Under the pieces are notes generated by a model. That model was given only the letters and a program-made list of their open reading frames with translations. It was not told the origin of the DNA and ran no database searches. The translations under genes were made by a program, and so were the position numbers. Positions 1-7,382 of a DNA stretch of 64,000 bases are shown here, one piece after another. The stretch comes from Dehalococcoidia bacterium (lineage in GTDB: Bacteria > Chloroflexota > Dehalococcoidia > Bin125): NCBI GenBank assembly GCA_022822855.1, contig JAJDYG010000008.1, positions 1 to 64,000 on the forward strand. Reading direction: 5' to 3'. How positions within the stretch are numbered: the stretch's first letter is position 1; each line of letters begins with the position of its first letter.

Positions 1-170
1 GCCTTGACCATCGTTGTGTCCGGGCGGCCGAGGTGTCGCAGCAGATGCAGCGGCGCGCCGCCCTCGTAGACGTGGTCGAACGCCGTCACCTCGTCCGGCT
101 CCCGCTCGGGCGGGTCGGGCAGTCGATAGCGGGCGATCGTCTGGGCGACGGCTGGTTCATTGCTGGTCAT
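1..170 (-). CDS. Uma2-like protein, N-terminal part only (cut by window edge)
   Basis: An ATG at 170 opens a minus-strand frame with no stop to the window edge (56 codons visible). The visible part holds a proline/acid-rich block RLPDPPEREPDEVTAFDHV, then HLLRHLGRPDTTMV. From memory, N-termini of this style occur in the longer Uma2 (DUF820, PD-(D/E)XK nuclease-fold) proteins of Chloroflexota and relatives. The catalytic half lies outside the window, so the family call is an inference. Two further Uma2 genes lie nearby. Confidence 0.45.
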   Translation of the reverse strand, partial: MTSNEPAVAQTIARYRLPDPPEREPDEVTAFDHVYEGGAPLHLLRHLGRPDTTMVK

Positions 171-238
171 GACGCTCCGGCCTGTCACCGCATGATATCG
201 CCGTGGGCGCTGTCCGGAGCTTGAAGGGGGAAGGTGCC

Positions 239-1396
239 TCAGCGCAGCGGACGGAAGAAGTCCCGGATGTCGCCGACGAGGAGGTCGGGTTCCTCCATGG
301 CGGCGAAGTGGCCTCCCCGGTCGTGGACCGACCACTGGGTGACGTTGTATTCGGCCTCGACCCAGTTGCGGGGCGGGTTGAAGATCTCTTTGGGGAAGAT
401 CGAGAATCCGGCTGGGGTCTTGAGTGGTCCGGGCAGGGCGTTGGCGCGGTCGTGCTGGCGACGCTCGTAGTAGTAGCGGGTGGCGGAATTCATCGTCCGC
501 GTGAACCAATAGATGGAGATGTTGGTCAGCAGCTCGTCCTTGCTGAATCGGGTCTCGATGTCACCGCCGCAGTCCGACCAGGAGCGCCACTTCTCCACGA
601 TCCAGGCGGCCAGGCCGGCGGGCGAGTCGGTCAATCCGTACGAAAGAGTCTGTGGGCGCGTGCCCTGTATCCACTGGTATGCGGCTTCCTTCGCCTGCCA
701 GTCGCGCATCCGGGCGATGATCGCGCGTTCCTCATCGCTCCAGGCCTCTTCTGGGTGATCGGCCGGGACGGGACTGTTGGGCATGTTGATCTGCGCGCCG
801 ATGCAGTGCTCGGGGTCTTCGTAGGCGGTCAGTGCGGAGACTCGGGCGCCGATGTCGCCGCCCTGGGCTCCGTAGCGGTCGTAGCCGAGTTCAGCCATCA
901 GCGCGACCCAGATCCGGGCGGCGCGCATGTGTCCGAAGCCTACGGTCTGGGGAATCTGGGAGAATCCGTAGCCGGGCAGCGAGGGCGCGACGACGGTGAA
1001 TGCGTCGGCGGGATCACCCCCGTGGGCGGCGGGATCGGTAAGCGGACCGAGAATCTTGCTGACCTCGAAGAAGGAGCCTGGCCACCCGTGGGTGAAGACG
1101 ATCGGGAAGGGGTCGGGTCCGACGCCTTGCTGGTGAACGAAGTGGACGGTGTAGTCCTCGACACCGTCGGCAGAGACGCGGGTGGTGAACTGCGGCATGC
1201 GGTTCAGCTCGGCCTGCCGGGCGGGCCAGTCGAAGCCGGTGCGCCAGTACTCGCAGAGTTCCTGGAGGTAAGCGAGGTTGGAGCCGTATTGCCAACCGGA
1301 GTCGGCGACCTCAGAGGGCCAACGAGTCTGAGCGAGGCGGCGTTTGAGGTCCTGGATTTCGGAGTCGGGAATGTCGATCGTGAACGGCTCGGGCAT
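239..1396 (-). CDS. Epoxide hydrolase with EHN domain (alpha/beta hydrolase)
   Basis: Predicted soluble epoxide hydrolase of 385 aa that opens epoxides to diols. The N-terminus (PFTIDIPDSEIQDLKRRL, then RWP) is the epoxide-hydrolase N-terminal domain, followed by an alpha/beta-hydrolase core. The core shows the oxyanion motif HGWPGS, the nucleophile Asp in GGDIGA and the catalytic His in GGHFAAME near the C-terminus. I chose the ATG at 1396 because the family begins right at this domain; the frame is open further upstream but those residues look like non-coding DNA. The gene stands alone on the minus strand. The substrate is unknown; xenobiotic or lipid epoxides are plausible. Confidence 0.88.
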   Translation of the reverse strand: MPEPFTIDIPDSEIQDLKRRLAQTRWPSEVADSGWQYGSNLAYLQELCEYWRTGFDWPARQAELNRMPQFTTRVSADGVEDYTVHFVHQQGVGPDPFPIVFTHGWPGSFFEVSKILGPLTDPAAHGGDPADAFTVVAPSLPGYGFSQIPQTVGFGHMRAARIWVALMAELGYDRYGAQGGDIGARVSALTAYEDPEHCIGAQINMPNSPVPADHPEEAWSDEERAIIARMRDWQAKEAAYQWIQGTRPQTLSYGLTDSPAGLAAWIVEKWRSWSDCGGDIETRFSKDELLTNISIYWFTRTMNSATRYYYERRQHDRANALPGPLKTPAGFSIFPKEIFNPPRNWVEAEYNVTQWSVHDRGGHFAAMEEPDLLVGDIRDFFRPLR

Positions 1397-1559
1397 GCTC
1401 TGTTCCAATCTGCTCGGGGAGGCTGTCGCAGATGGGGCTCGCGGGCAGTATCGCGTGAACGAGTCCTGCCGGGGCACATCGTCAATGTCGCCCTCGGGCC
1501 GAGGAGAGAGTCGTCGGGCTCAGGATGTCCGGGTGCGGTAATCGTTGGAAGGTCGAGGT

Positions 1560-2120
1560 TCAAGCCTCGAACAGGGGACCCACGGCGCAGGCGAAGCCGG
1601 GCAGGACATCCATACCATCGAGTTCATCGTCCACGCGATGCAGGGCGACCCCCTGTTCGGCGTGATGCGCTTCGACGGTTCGCTCATCGGGGAAGGCGAC
1701 CCAGACGAGTCGGACGCCCTGGCGCAGCCACATCTCGGCCTTGTCGTTGAGCTGGTCGCGACTGTCGCGGGGAGACTTCACCTCGACGACCAGCTCGGGA
1801 ATGACCTCGGCATAGCCCTGAATCCGCTGGTCAAGCGGGAGTCGCTGCGCGGAGAAGAACGCGAGGTCTGGGGCGCGTACAGTGTCGGGATCGCGCTCGA
1901 TCTTGATCCCGGGGTCTCCGACGGCGACTCGGCCGAGTCGCCTCTGCTCAACGAATGGACCAAGTCGAGTCACAAACTTGGCTGCGATCTGCGCGTGGTC
2001 GACTCCGGGCGGCATGGTCTCGCATAGTACCCCTCGGATCAGTTCGCCGTAGAACCCATCGTTGGACAATTGCAACAGGTCGTCGGCGGTCAGCAGCCTT
2101 GGGGGAGTATCGGTGGTCAT
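1560..2120 (-). CDS. Uma2 family (DUF820) putative endonuclease
   Basis: A 186-aa protein of the Uma2 family, which has a restriction-endonuclease-like fold. Visible family marks are the LTADDLL start, RAPDLAFFS, ELVVEVKSPRDSRDQLNDK with the acidic/Lys pair expected in the PD-(D/E)XK core, and GVRLVWVAFP. Biological role is not established for the family. I prefer ATG 2120, which has GGAAAG 9 bases upstream; an in-frame GTG at 2126 is the alternative. It lies between the epoxide hydrolase and the NIL-domain gene, with no obvious operon partner. Confidence 0.85.
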   Translation of the reverse strand: MTTDTPPRLLTADDLLQLSNDGFYGELIRGVLCETMPPGVDHAQIAAKFVTRLGPFVEQRRLGRVAVGDPGIKIERDPDTVRAPDLAFFSAQRLPLDQRIQGYAEVIPELVVEVKSPRDSRDQLNDKAEMWLRQGVRLVWVAFPDERTVEAHHAEQGVALHRVDDELDGMDVLPGFACAVGPLFEA

Positions 2121-2199
2121 CTCCACTTGCTTTCCGACTGCGTCGGGAGTGGCGCGGTCGCGTCCACGGTAGTGGAATCAATCTGCACGGCGACAAGAC

Positions 2200-2442
2200 C
2201 TAGCTTTCGACGACGTCGCCGGCGACGGGGTCGATGCGGACGCCCTTGGCCTCGACCCAGGCGAGCGCGCGGTCGATCTCGTCGTGGTCGCCGTCGAGTT
2301 CGAGCACGACCCAGCCGAAGTCGTGCTCAACATCGGCCATGCGGATGTTGGTGACCACGTCGAACTCGTGCCCAACGAGGTAGATCACCGGTTCCTTGAC
2401 GGCGTCGCCCTCGAAGGTGAAGCGGACTCGTCGGGTCGCCAT
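2200..2442 (-). CDS. NIL domain protein, partner of threonine synthase
   Basis: An 80-aa protein that is essentially one NIL domain, a small ferredoxin-like ligand-binding fold also found at the C-terminus of methionine ABC ATPases. The sequence starts RRVRFTFEGDAVKEPVIY and contains ADVEHDFGWVVLELDGD, the typical second strand and turn. The ATG at 2442 sits 2 bases after the thrC stop, so it is the second gene of a thrC-NIL operon. That pairing suggests an amino-acid sensing or sulfur-related accessory role, which is inference. Confidence 0.8.
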   Translation of the reverse strand: MATRRVRFTFEGDAVKEPVIYLVGHEFDVVTNIRMADVEHDFGWVVLELDGDHDEIDRALAWVEAKGVRIDPVAGDVVES

Positions 2443-2444
2443 GG

Positions 2445-3695
2445 CTAGTCTCCTACGCCGACGGCTTGCGGGGCCTCGGCAAAGGCATCCTCGAATGACT
2501 GCAGGGTACCTTCGACCGGGATCGGCTGCGTCACGTGCTCGACCACGGCATCGGCGGTCTTCAGCCCGCCGCCGGTGATGAAGGCGACGGTTGTCTCGTC
2601 GGGGTCGATCTGTCCGGTCTCGATCGCCTGCCTGAGTCCGGCGATGGTGACGCCGCCGGCGGTCTCGGCGAAGACGCCCTCGCACTCGGCCAGCATCTGG
2701 ATGCCCTCGACCACCTCAGGATCGGTGACCGCCGTTGAGCCGCCGTCGGTGCGCTTCATCGTCTTGAGGGCGTAGTAGCCGTCGGCGGGGTTGCCGATGG
2801 CGAGCGACTTGGCGATCGTGTCGGGCTTGACGGGGCGGATGTTGGTCGTCTCGTTGCGCCAGGCGGTGGTGATTGGCGAACAGCCCTCGGCCTGCGCTCC
2901 GATCATGCGGACCGGCGTTTCCTCGATCAGGCCGTAGCGCTGGAACTCCTGGAAGCCCTTGTGGATCTTGGTAAACAGCGAGCCCGAGGCCATCGGCGCG
3001 ACGACCTGACGCGGGGCGCGCCAGCCGAGTTGCTCGGCGACTTCATAGGCGAGCGTGCGCGAACCCTCCGCGTAGTAGGGACGCACATTGATGTTGACGA
3101 AGGCCCAATGCCGGTTGTCGGCGAGCTCTGAGCAGAGGCGGTTGACATCGTCGTAGGAGCCGTTGACCGACACAATCGTTGGGTTGTAGATGGCCGAGCC
3201 GAGGACTTTCCCGGCCTCGAGGTCGTGGGGGATGAAGACGATCGCGTCCATGCCCGCCCGCGCCGCGTGCGCCGAGACGGAGTTGGCCAGATTGCCGGTC
3301 GAGGCGCAGGCCAGCGTCTTGAAGCCGAGCTGGCGGGCTCGCGACGACGCCACCGCGACGACGCGATCCTTGAACGACCAGGACGGGTTGCAGGTGTCGT
3401 TCTTGATCCAGAGTTCGCGCATGCCCAGCCGCTCGGCCAGCCGCTCGGCCTTGAGCAGCGGCGTCCAACCGACGTTGAGATCGACGATGAAGTCTTCGTC
3501 TACGGGGAGGAAGTCGATGTAACGCCAGATCGAGCGCGGACCGGCCTCGATCCGCTCGCGGGTAACTCTCGATTGGATGCCGTCATGGTCGTAGGCGACT
3601 TCCAGCGGGCCGAAGCAGAAGTCGCAGACATGCAGGGGCTCGAGCGGGAACTCGCGGCCACACTCACGACAGGCGAGGCAGGTGGCATAGGTCAT
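2445..3695 (-). CDS. thrC: Threonine synthase
   Basis: PLP enzyme of 416 aa converting O-phosphohomoserine to threonine in the cytoplasm. An N-terminal zinc-ribbon-like region has Cys at about 6, 9, 12, 24 and 27 (CLACRECG and VCDFCFG), common in long archaeal/Chloroflexota-type ThrC. The PLP lysine is about K109 in SWSFKDRVV. The later motif GGGLKTADAV near residue 380 fits the fold-type II family. The ATG at 3695 begins directly at the zinc ribbon. The gene is followed 2 bases later by the NIL-domain gene. No attenuator was recognised in the 187-base upstream gap. Confidence 0.93.
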   Translation of the reverse strand: MTYATCLACRECGREFPLEPLHVCDFCFGPLEVAYDHDGIQSRVTRERIEAGPRSIWRYIDFLPVDEDFIVDLNVGWTPLLKAERLAERLGMRELWIKNDTCNPSWSFKDRVVAVASSRARQLGFKTLACASTGNLANSVSAHAARAGMDAIVFIPHDLEAGKVLGSAIYNPTIVSVNGSYDDVNRLCSELADNRHWAFVNINVRPYYAEGSRTLAYEVAEQLGWRAPRQVVAPMASGSLFTKIHKGFQEFQRYGLIEETPVRMIGAQAEGCSPITTAWRNETTNIRPVKPDTIAKSLAIGNPADGYYALKTMKRTDGGSTAVTDPEVVEGIQMLAECEGVFAETAGGVTIAGLRQAIETGQIDPDETTVAFITGGGLKTADAVVEHVTQPIPVEGTLQSFEDAFAEAPQAVGVGD

Positions 3696-3882
3696 GGTCG
3701 GGTGGGTCTTTCGCTAGCAGGGGACAGTCGGCGGAGCGGGAACGTGTCGGTCCTCCCCCGCCGCGCCCCGGTCATGAGGTGCTAGCGAGGCAGGACCTCG
3801 GGCATCGCCATGCGGCCCAGCATCAACACGTCAGCGGTCGGTCGCGCGGTCATTGCTGAAAATCGTACAACAGCGGACACGG

Positions 3883-4542
3883 TCATTCCCAGACTTGAGA
3901 CATATCGATAACAAGCCCACTACAAACATCTTCGCCGGATAGCTCGGCTGGGTCTTCGAGTTCTTCGACCTCGCCGTTCGCCCGATAGATCCAGACCTTT
4001 CGCGCGAACGGATCGATCAGCCATCCCAGCCGCACGCCGCCATCGATCCATTCGACCATCTTCCCCTGTTGTTGGTCGAGCGACTGTCTGGGCGAGCGGA
4101 TTTCCCAGATCAGGTCTGGTACCACCTCGTAGACATCCGGGTAGGGCGGAACCGCGTCCGGCGGTATGCGCTCGTCGGAGACCCAGGAACCGTCTGGGAA
4201 CTTGCGGAATCCCGCCGGCAGGTCATAGCCGGCTGCGCTGTCGAAGCCTTCGCCGCCTCCACCGGCATCCATCCAGTCAAGGATCTGGCGTCCCAACCTG
4301 AGCGTGAACCTCGAGCCCGACCAAGAGACCATGCAGCACCGCAGCTTTCTGTTCGGCGTCAGCTCGATGCGGACGTGTCGGTTGGCCTCGCGCGTCTCCT
4401 CCCACCAATCCTCCGTGACCTCAAAGCCCTCGGGCAACGCGATCAACAGCTGACCCCCGACATCGTCGGGAATCGCGGGCGCCCACTCATAGACCGCCGT
4501 CGCTTCATTGAAGCTGGTCATGTCACATCCGTGCCGGGTCAT
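3883..4542 (-). CDS. Uma2 family (DUF820) putative endonuclease
   Basis: A 219-aa Uma2-type protein with a longer N-terminal part than the one at 1560. Family marks in the C-terminal half are YPDVYEVVPDLIWEIRSPRQ, then KMVEWIDGGVRLGWLIDP. The usual E-V-K/R-S-P segment is here E-I-R-S-P. The start is uncertain: ATG at 4542 follows the upstream gene's stop by 7 bases, and ATG 4521 is also possible; neither has a strong Shine-Dalgarno. It probably shares a transcript with the molybdopterin gene upstream. Confidence 0.8.
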   Translation of the reverse strand: MTRHGCDMTSFNEATAVYEWAPAIPDDVGGQLLIALPEGFEVTEDWWEETREANRHVRIELTPNRKLRCCMVSWSGSRFTLRLGRQILDWMDAGGGGEGFDSAAGYDLPAGFRKFPDGSWVSDERIPPDAVPPYPDVYEVVPDLIWEIRSPRQSLDQQQGKMVEWIDGGVRLGWLIDPFARKVWIYRANGEVEELEDPAELSGEDVCSGLVIDMSQVWE

Positions 4543-4549
4543 GCCGGGC

Positions 4550-5170
4550 TCAGCCGTAGCGCTCCTCGCGCCAGGGATCGCCGTGCATGTGGTAACCGTA
4601 CATTTCCCAGAATCCCGGCGCGTCGCGGTTCATGAACTCCAGACCGCCCACCCACTTGGCCGACTTCCAGAAGTAGAGCGACGGAATCACGGCGCGAACC
4701 GGCCCGCCGTGCATTGGCTCGAGCGGCTTGCCGTCGTGCGCGATCGCGAGCATGGCGTGGTCGTCTGCGCGAGTGTCGGCCATTGGCACATTTGCCGTGT
4801 AGCCGCCGTAGCAATGGAACATCACGTGCGTCGCCGAGTCTTTCACGCCCAGCGCCGCAAAGAGGTCCGAGAACAACACACCGTCCCAGGTGTTGTCGTA
4901 GCGCGACCAGTGAGTCACGCAGTGGATGTCGTTCTTCTTCTCCGAAACGCCGACCGCCGCGAACTGCTCGTAGGAGAGAATCCGCTCCTGCTCAACCTCG
5001 CCCCAGACCTGAAGGTTCCAGTCCTTCAACTCCACGATCGGCGTTCCGCCGTAGGTCAGCACCGGCCATTCGCGGATCAGCCGCTGACCCGGCGGCAACC
5101 GATCGTGCCCGGTTTCCTTCCGCCGACGCTGCAACTCCGAAAACGGCACTCCGGCCAGAATCTCGCTCAC
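4550..5170 (-). CDS. Small sulfite-oxidase-like molybdopterin protein
   Basis: A 206-aa protein of the oxidoreductase molybdopterin-binding (sulfite oxidase/YedY-like) family. It has only the Moco domain: no heme domain, no C-terminal dimerisation domain and no Tat signal, so it should be cytoplasmic. The Mo-ligating cysteine is about C84 in DIHCVTHWS. Other family marks are HCYGGYTANVP, EPMHGGPVRAVIPSLYFWKSAKW and the C-terminal GFWEMYGYHMHGDPW. The substrate is unknown. Nitrate reductase at 33-35 kb is the only other Moco enzyme in the window. Confidence 0.85.
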   Translation of the reverse strand: MSEILAGVPFSELQRRRKETGHDRLPPGQRLIREWPVLTYGGTPIVELKDWNLQVWGEVEQERILSYEQFAAVGVSEKKNDIHCVTHWSRYDNTWDGVLFSDLFAALGVKDSATHVMFHCYGGYTANVPMADTRADDHAMLAIAHDGKPLEPMHGGPVRAVIPSLYFWKSAKWVGGLEFMNRDAPGFWEMYGYHMHGDPWREERYG

Positions 5171-5241
5171 AAGCCTGCTCCTCCAGAACGCTCACGTCGG
5201 CGCACAACACGACCAGATTATCCGAATCCCTAGGCTCCGCG

Positions 5242-5247
5242 TGTAAT
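5242..5247 (+). promoter_or_regulatory. Putative -10 box for leaderless lspA mRNA
   Basis: TGTAAT lies 8 bases before the lspA ATG at 5256. With initiation 6-8 bases after a -10 box, the transcript would start at or just before the ATG. No Shine-Dalgarno is present. No convincing -35 was seen. Confidence 0.4.
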
Positions 5248-5255
5248 CTCGATGT

Positions 5256-5837
5256 ATGGCCGATTCGCTTCCCGATCCTCAGGGATCTTCTTTCCCCTCT
5301 CCCTCCGCACAGCGGGGGGAGATGCCGCAGGCAGAGGGGGGCGCGCCGCCGGCGTCGACGTCACCCGTTCGTCGACGCCACCGCCGATTCATCGCACTCG
5401 CGATCCTGATCGTCATCTTCGATCAGATCACCAAGGTCATCCTGCGCCAGACGCTGGAACTCGGCGACCGCGAGTGGCTGGCCGAGTTCTTCGCCTTCTC
5501 CCACATCGCCAACGACGGCGGCGCTTTCGGCATCTTCGGCGGCCAGAACACCGTGCTCGCGGTCTCGGCTGTCGTAGCCATCGGCGTGGTCGCGATCTAC
5601 TACTTCTTCCCGCCCATGGACCATTGGCTGATCCGCAGCGGGCTCGCCCTGATTCTCGGCGGCGCGATCGGCAATCTGCTCGACCGGATCTACCAGGGAC
5701 ACGTGACCGACTTCATCGATTTCATCCACTTCCCCGCCTTCAACGTGGCCGACGCGGCGATCAACGTCGGCGTCGCTGCGATCGTGATCGCGCTGCTGTT
5801 CAGCGATCTGCTCAAACGTAACCCTCGATCTCCATGA
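5256..5837 (+). CDS. lspA: Lipoprotein signal peptidase (signal peptidase II)
   Basis: Inner-membrane aspartyl protease that removes signal peptides from diacylglyceryl-prolipoproteins. Four membrane segments fit residues about 45-190. Signature motifs are ANDGGAFGIFGG, GNLLDRIYQGHVTDFIDF (catalytic Asp in VTDF) and PAFNVADAAIN (second Asp). At 193 aa it is longer than the usual 150-170 aa because of a ~43-residue hydrophilic N-terminus. Residues about 12-29 of that extension are encoded by a GC-rich repeat also found at 43190-43241. No later in-frame ATG except M23 precedes the first membrane segment. Many lipoproteins in the window would be its substrates. Confidence 0.92.
   Translation: MADSLPDPQGSSFPSPSAQRGEMPQAEGGAPPASTSPVRRRHRRFIALAILIVIFDQITKVILRQTLELGDREWLAEFFAFSHIANDGGAFGIFGGQNTVLAVSAVVAIGVVAIYYFFPPMDHWLIRSGLALILGGAIGNLLDRIYQGHVTDFIDFIHFPAFNVADAAINVGVAAIVIALLFSDLLKRNPRSP
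5292..5341 (+). repeat. REP-like GC-rich repeat inside the lspA coding region
   Basis: The 50-base segment matches the reverse complement of 43190-43241 in about 29 of 30 bases over its right part (AGCGGGGGGAGATGCCG, one changed base, AGGCAGAGGGGGG). Its core at 5299-5321 can fold as CTCCCTCCGC / GCGGGGGGAG with a 3-base loop. It is read in frame as part of the N-terminal extension of lspA. Confidence 0.7.
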
Positions 5838-5840
5838 GCG

Positions 5841-5866
5841 ACCATGCCTGACGACCATGCCTGACG
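5841..5866 (+). repeat. 13-base tandem duplication at the rluD start
   Basis: ACCATGCCTGACG occurs twice in tandem (5841-5853 and 5854-5866). Each copy carries an ATG. The first ATG (5844) runs into TGA after six codons because of the 13-base offset. Only the second (5857) opens the long rluD frame. Confidence 0.85.
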
Positions 5867-6903
5867 ATCTAATCCCCGCGATGGAGTTGATGGCCGACCG
5901 AGATGGTGAACGGCTCGACCAGTTCCTCGGCCGACGCCTCGACGGCGCATCGCGCAGTCAGGCCCGACACCTGATCGACGACGGACTGGTGCGGATCGAC
6001 GGTTCACTTGAGCGCCAGGCCTACAAGCTTCGTTTCGGCGAGTTGGTCGCGATCTATCCGCGCGAGGCTGGTCCGGTCGAGGATGCCGCGGAGATTGAGC
6101 TCAGCGTCGTCTACGAGGACGACCACCTCGCGGTGATCGACAAACAGGCCAATCTCACCGTTCATCCGGCGCCGGGCGAATCGCAGCCGACCCTGATTGC
6201 TGCGGTACTCAACCGCTGGCCGGAGGTCTCGACGATCGCCGAAGAGGACTCCGAAGCCGATCCGCTCCGGCCGGGGCTCGTCCACCGGCTCGATCGGGAT
6301 ACGACCGGGTTGCTGATGATTGCCAGGAACGCCGCGGCGCTTCGCTCACTTCGAGACCAACTACGCGAGCGAACAATGGACAAGCGCTACCTGGCGGTCA
6401 CCGTCGGCGCGCCCGACCCGCCGGCCGGCCTGATCGACGCGCCGATCGGCCGCGATCCCGCCGATCCGCGGCGCATGGCCATCCTCGACCGCGCCCGACC
6501 GTCCCAGACCGGCTACGAAACCGTCGAGCGGTTCAGCGACGCCTCGCTGCTCGAATGCAAGCTGATCACCGGACGCACTCACCAGATCCGGGTTCATCTC
6601 TCGGCGATCGGCCATCCGATCGCGGGCGACGCGATGTACGGCATGCCGACGCCGTTGATCGGGCGCCAGGCGCTCCACGCCCGGATGTTGACGATCCGCC
6701 ACCCGGCGACGGACGAATCACTCACCCTCGAAGCGGAGCCGCCGGCCGATTTCCGCAGCCTGCTCAGCCACCTGCGCGAAGGTGAACTGCTGCTCGGAGA
6801 CCAGCCGCCGCCCAGGGCCCAGCGAGGCTCGGCTGATACCGTGAACCGGCGCGCCCGCTCTTCGAGCCGAAGTCGCCGGCGGCGCAGCCAGCGGATTCGC
6901 TAG
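5857..6903 (+). CDS. rluD: RluD/RluA family 23S rRNA pseudouridine synthase
   Basis: A 348-aa enzyme isomerising uridine to pseudouridine in rRNA. An S4 RNA-binding domain covers about residues 15-65 (LDQFLGRRLDGASRSQARHLI). The catalytic domain follows, with the catalytic Asp about D146 in LVHRLDRDTTGLL and the family motif TGRTHQIRVHLSAIGHPIAGD. It follows lspA by 19 bases, the common lspA-rluD pairing. The last ~35 residues form an unusual Arg/Ser-rich basic tail absent from typical RluD. Assignment to RluD rather than RluA/C rests on the neighbour and S4 domain. Confidence 0.9.
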   Translation: MPDDLIPAMELMADRDGERLDQFLGRRLDGASRSQARHLIDDGLVRIDGSLERQAYKLRFGELVAIYPREAGPVEDAAEIELSVVYEDDHLAVIDKQANLTVHPAPGESQPTLIAAVLNRWPEVSTIAEEDSEADPLRPGLVHRLDRDTTGLLMIARNAAALRSLRDQLRERTMDKRYLAVTVGAPDPPAGLIDAPIGRDPADPRRMAILDRARPSQTGYETVERFSDASLLECKLITGRTHQIRVHLSAIGHPIAGDAMYGMPTPLIGRQALHARMLTIRHPATDESLTLEAEPPADFRSLLSHLREGELLLGDQPPPRAQRGSADTVNRRARSSSRSRRRRSQRIR

Positions 6904-7382
6904 CGTCTCATGCGCGACGTTCAACATGGTGGCTGCACCCTTTGGGCCCGCAATCGAGTACAGTCAGAACATATGCGCACTGTGAATCGCGAACCGATCG
7001 TCATGCCCCAGCCGGCAACCCCCTCCCCATCACTCATGCGCCGCTCAAGGCCGGCCGTGCTCGGCCCGACCCGGTGCATAAGCCGTCCGAATCCGAACAA
7101 AATCGAACAAGTCCGAACAGATCCGAACAGATCTGGAGGTCCGGCCGGCCCGATCAACGCCGGAAGAACCCGAAAAAACCTGAAAAAACCTGAAAGCTCC
7201 GGACACCTGATTTCTCCGAGGACACCGACATTTCGACGGACGAAAACCGCCAAAACCGCGCCAAAATTGACAAAAACTATCCACCCGGATTTCACGATCC
7301 CCTGTAAAACACTGGGTATCCGCCCGATCAGGCCCGCCGCAGAAAAAAATCCCGCCACACTGTCCACTTTGGAGCCCCGGCC
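6904..7382 (+). repeat. Long A/C-rich intergenic element A upstream of gltX
   Basis: A 479-base gap. TACAGT (6959-6964) is followed by CAGAACAT and an ATG at 6973, with a second in-frame ATG at 7003. From about 7080 the + strand is A/C-rich and G-poor, with a ~10-base degenerate repeat (ATCGAACAAG, TCCGAACAGA, TCCGAACAGA), then CCTGAAAAAA twice and AAACCGCC-type units to ~7280. The frame from 6973 stays open to a TGA at 7393-7395, overlapping the second Met codon of gltX. Similar elements lie at 18293, 29731, 37172 (minus) and 41699. Function unknown. Confidence 0.45.
6959..6964 (+). promoter_or_regulatory. Putative -10 box (TACAGT) of element A
   Basis: TACAGT followed by N2-AGAACATAYG is shared almost exactly with 18330-18346 (15 of 17 bases). 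The spacing to the ATG at 6973 is 8 bases, as for lspA and gcvT. It is the best promoter candidate for gltX, with a ~400-base leader. Confidence 0.4.

Noticed and set aside
203-1750. 515-codon open frame on the + strand
   Set aside because: Antisense shadow of the epoxide hydrolase in GC-rich DNA; no family motifs, while the minus strand has a complete enzyme.
3696-3882. T-box or thr leader peptide before thrC (23-codon frame 3782-3853, minus)
   Set aside because: No Thr/Ile codon run, no T-box sequence, and no terminator/antiterminator pair seen.
7081-7190. CRISPR array suspected from repeats in element A
   Set aside because: Repeat units are only ~10 bases and degenerate, with no spacers of constant length and no cas genes.
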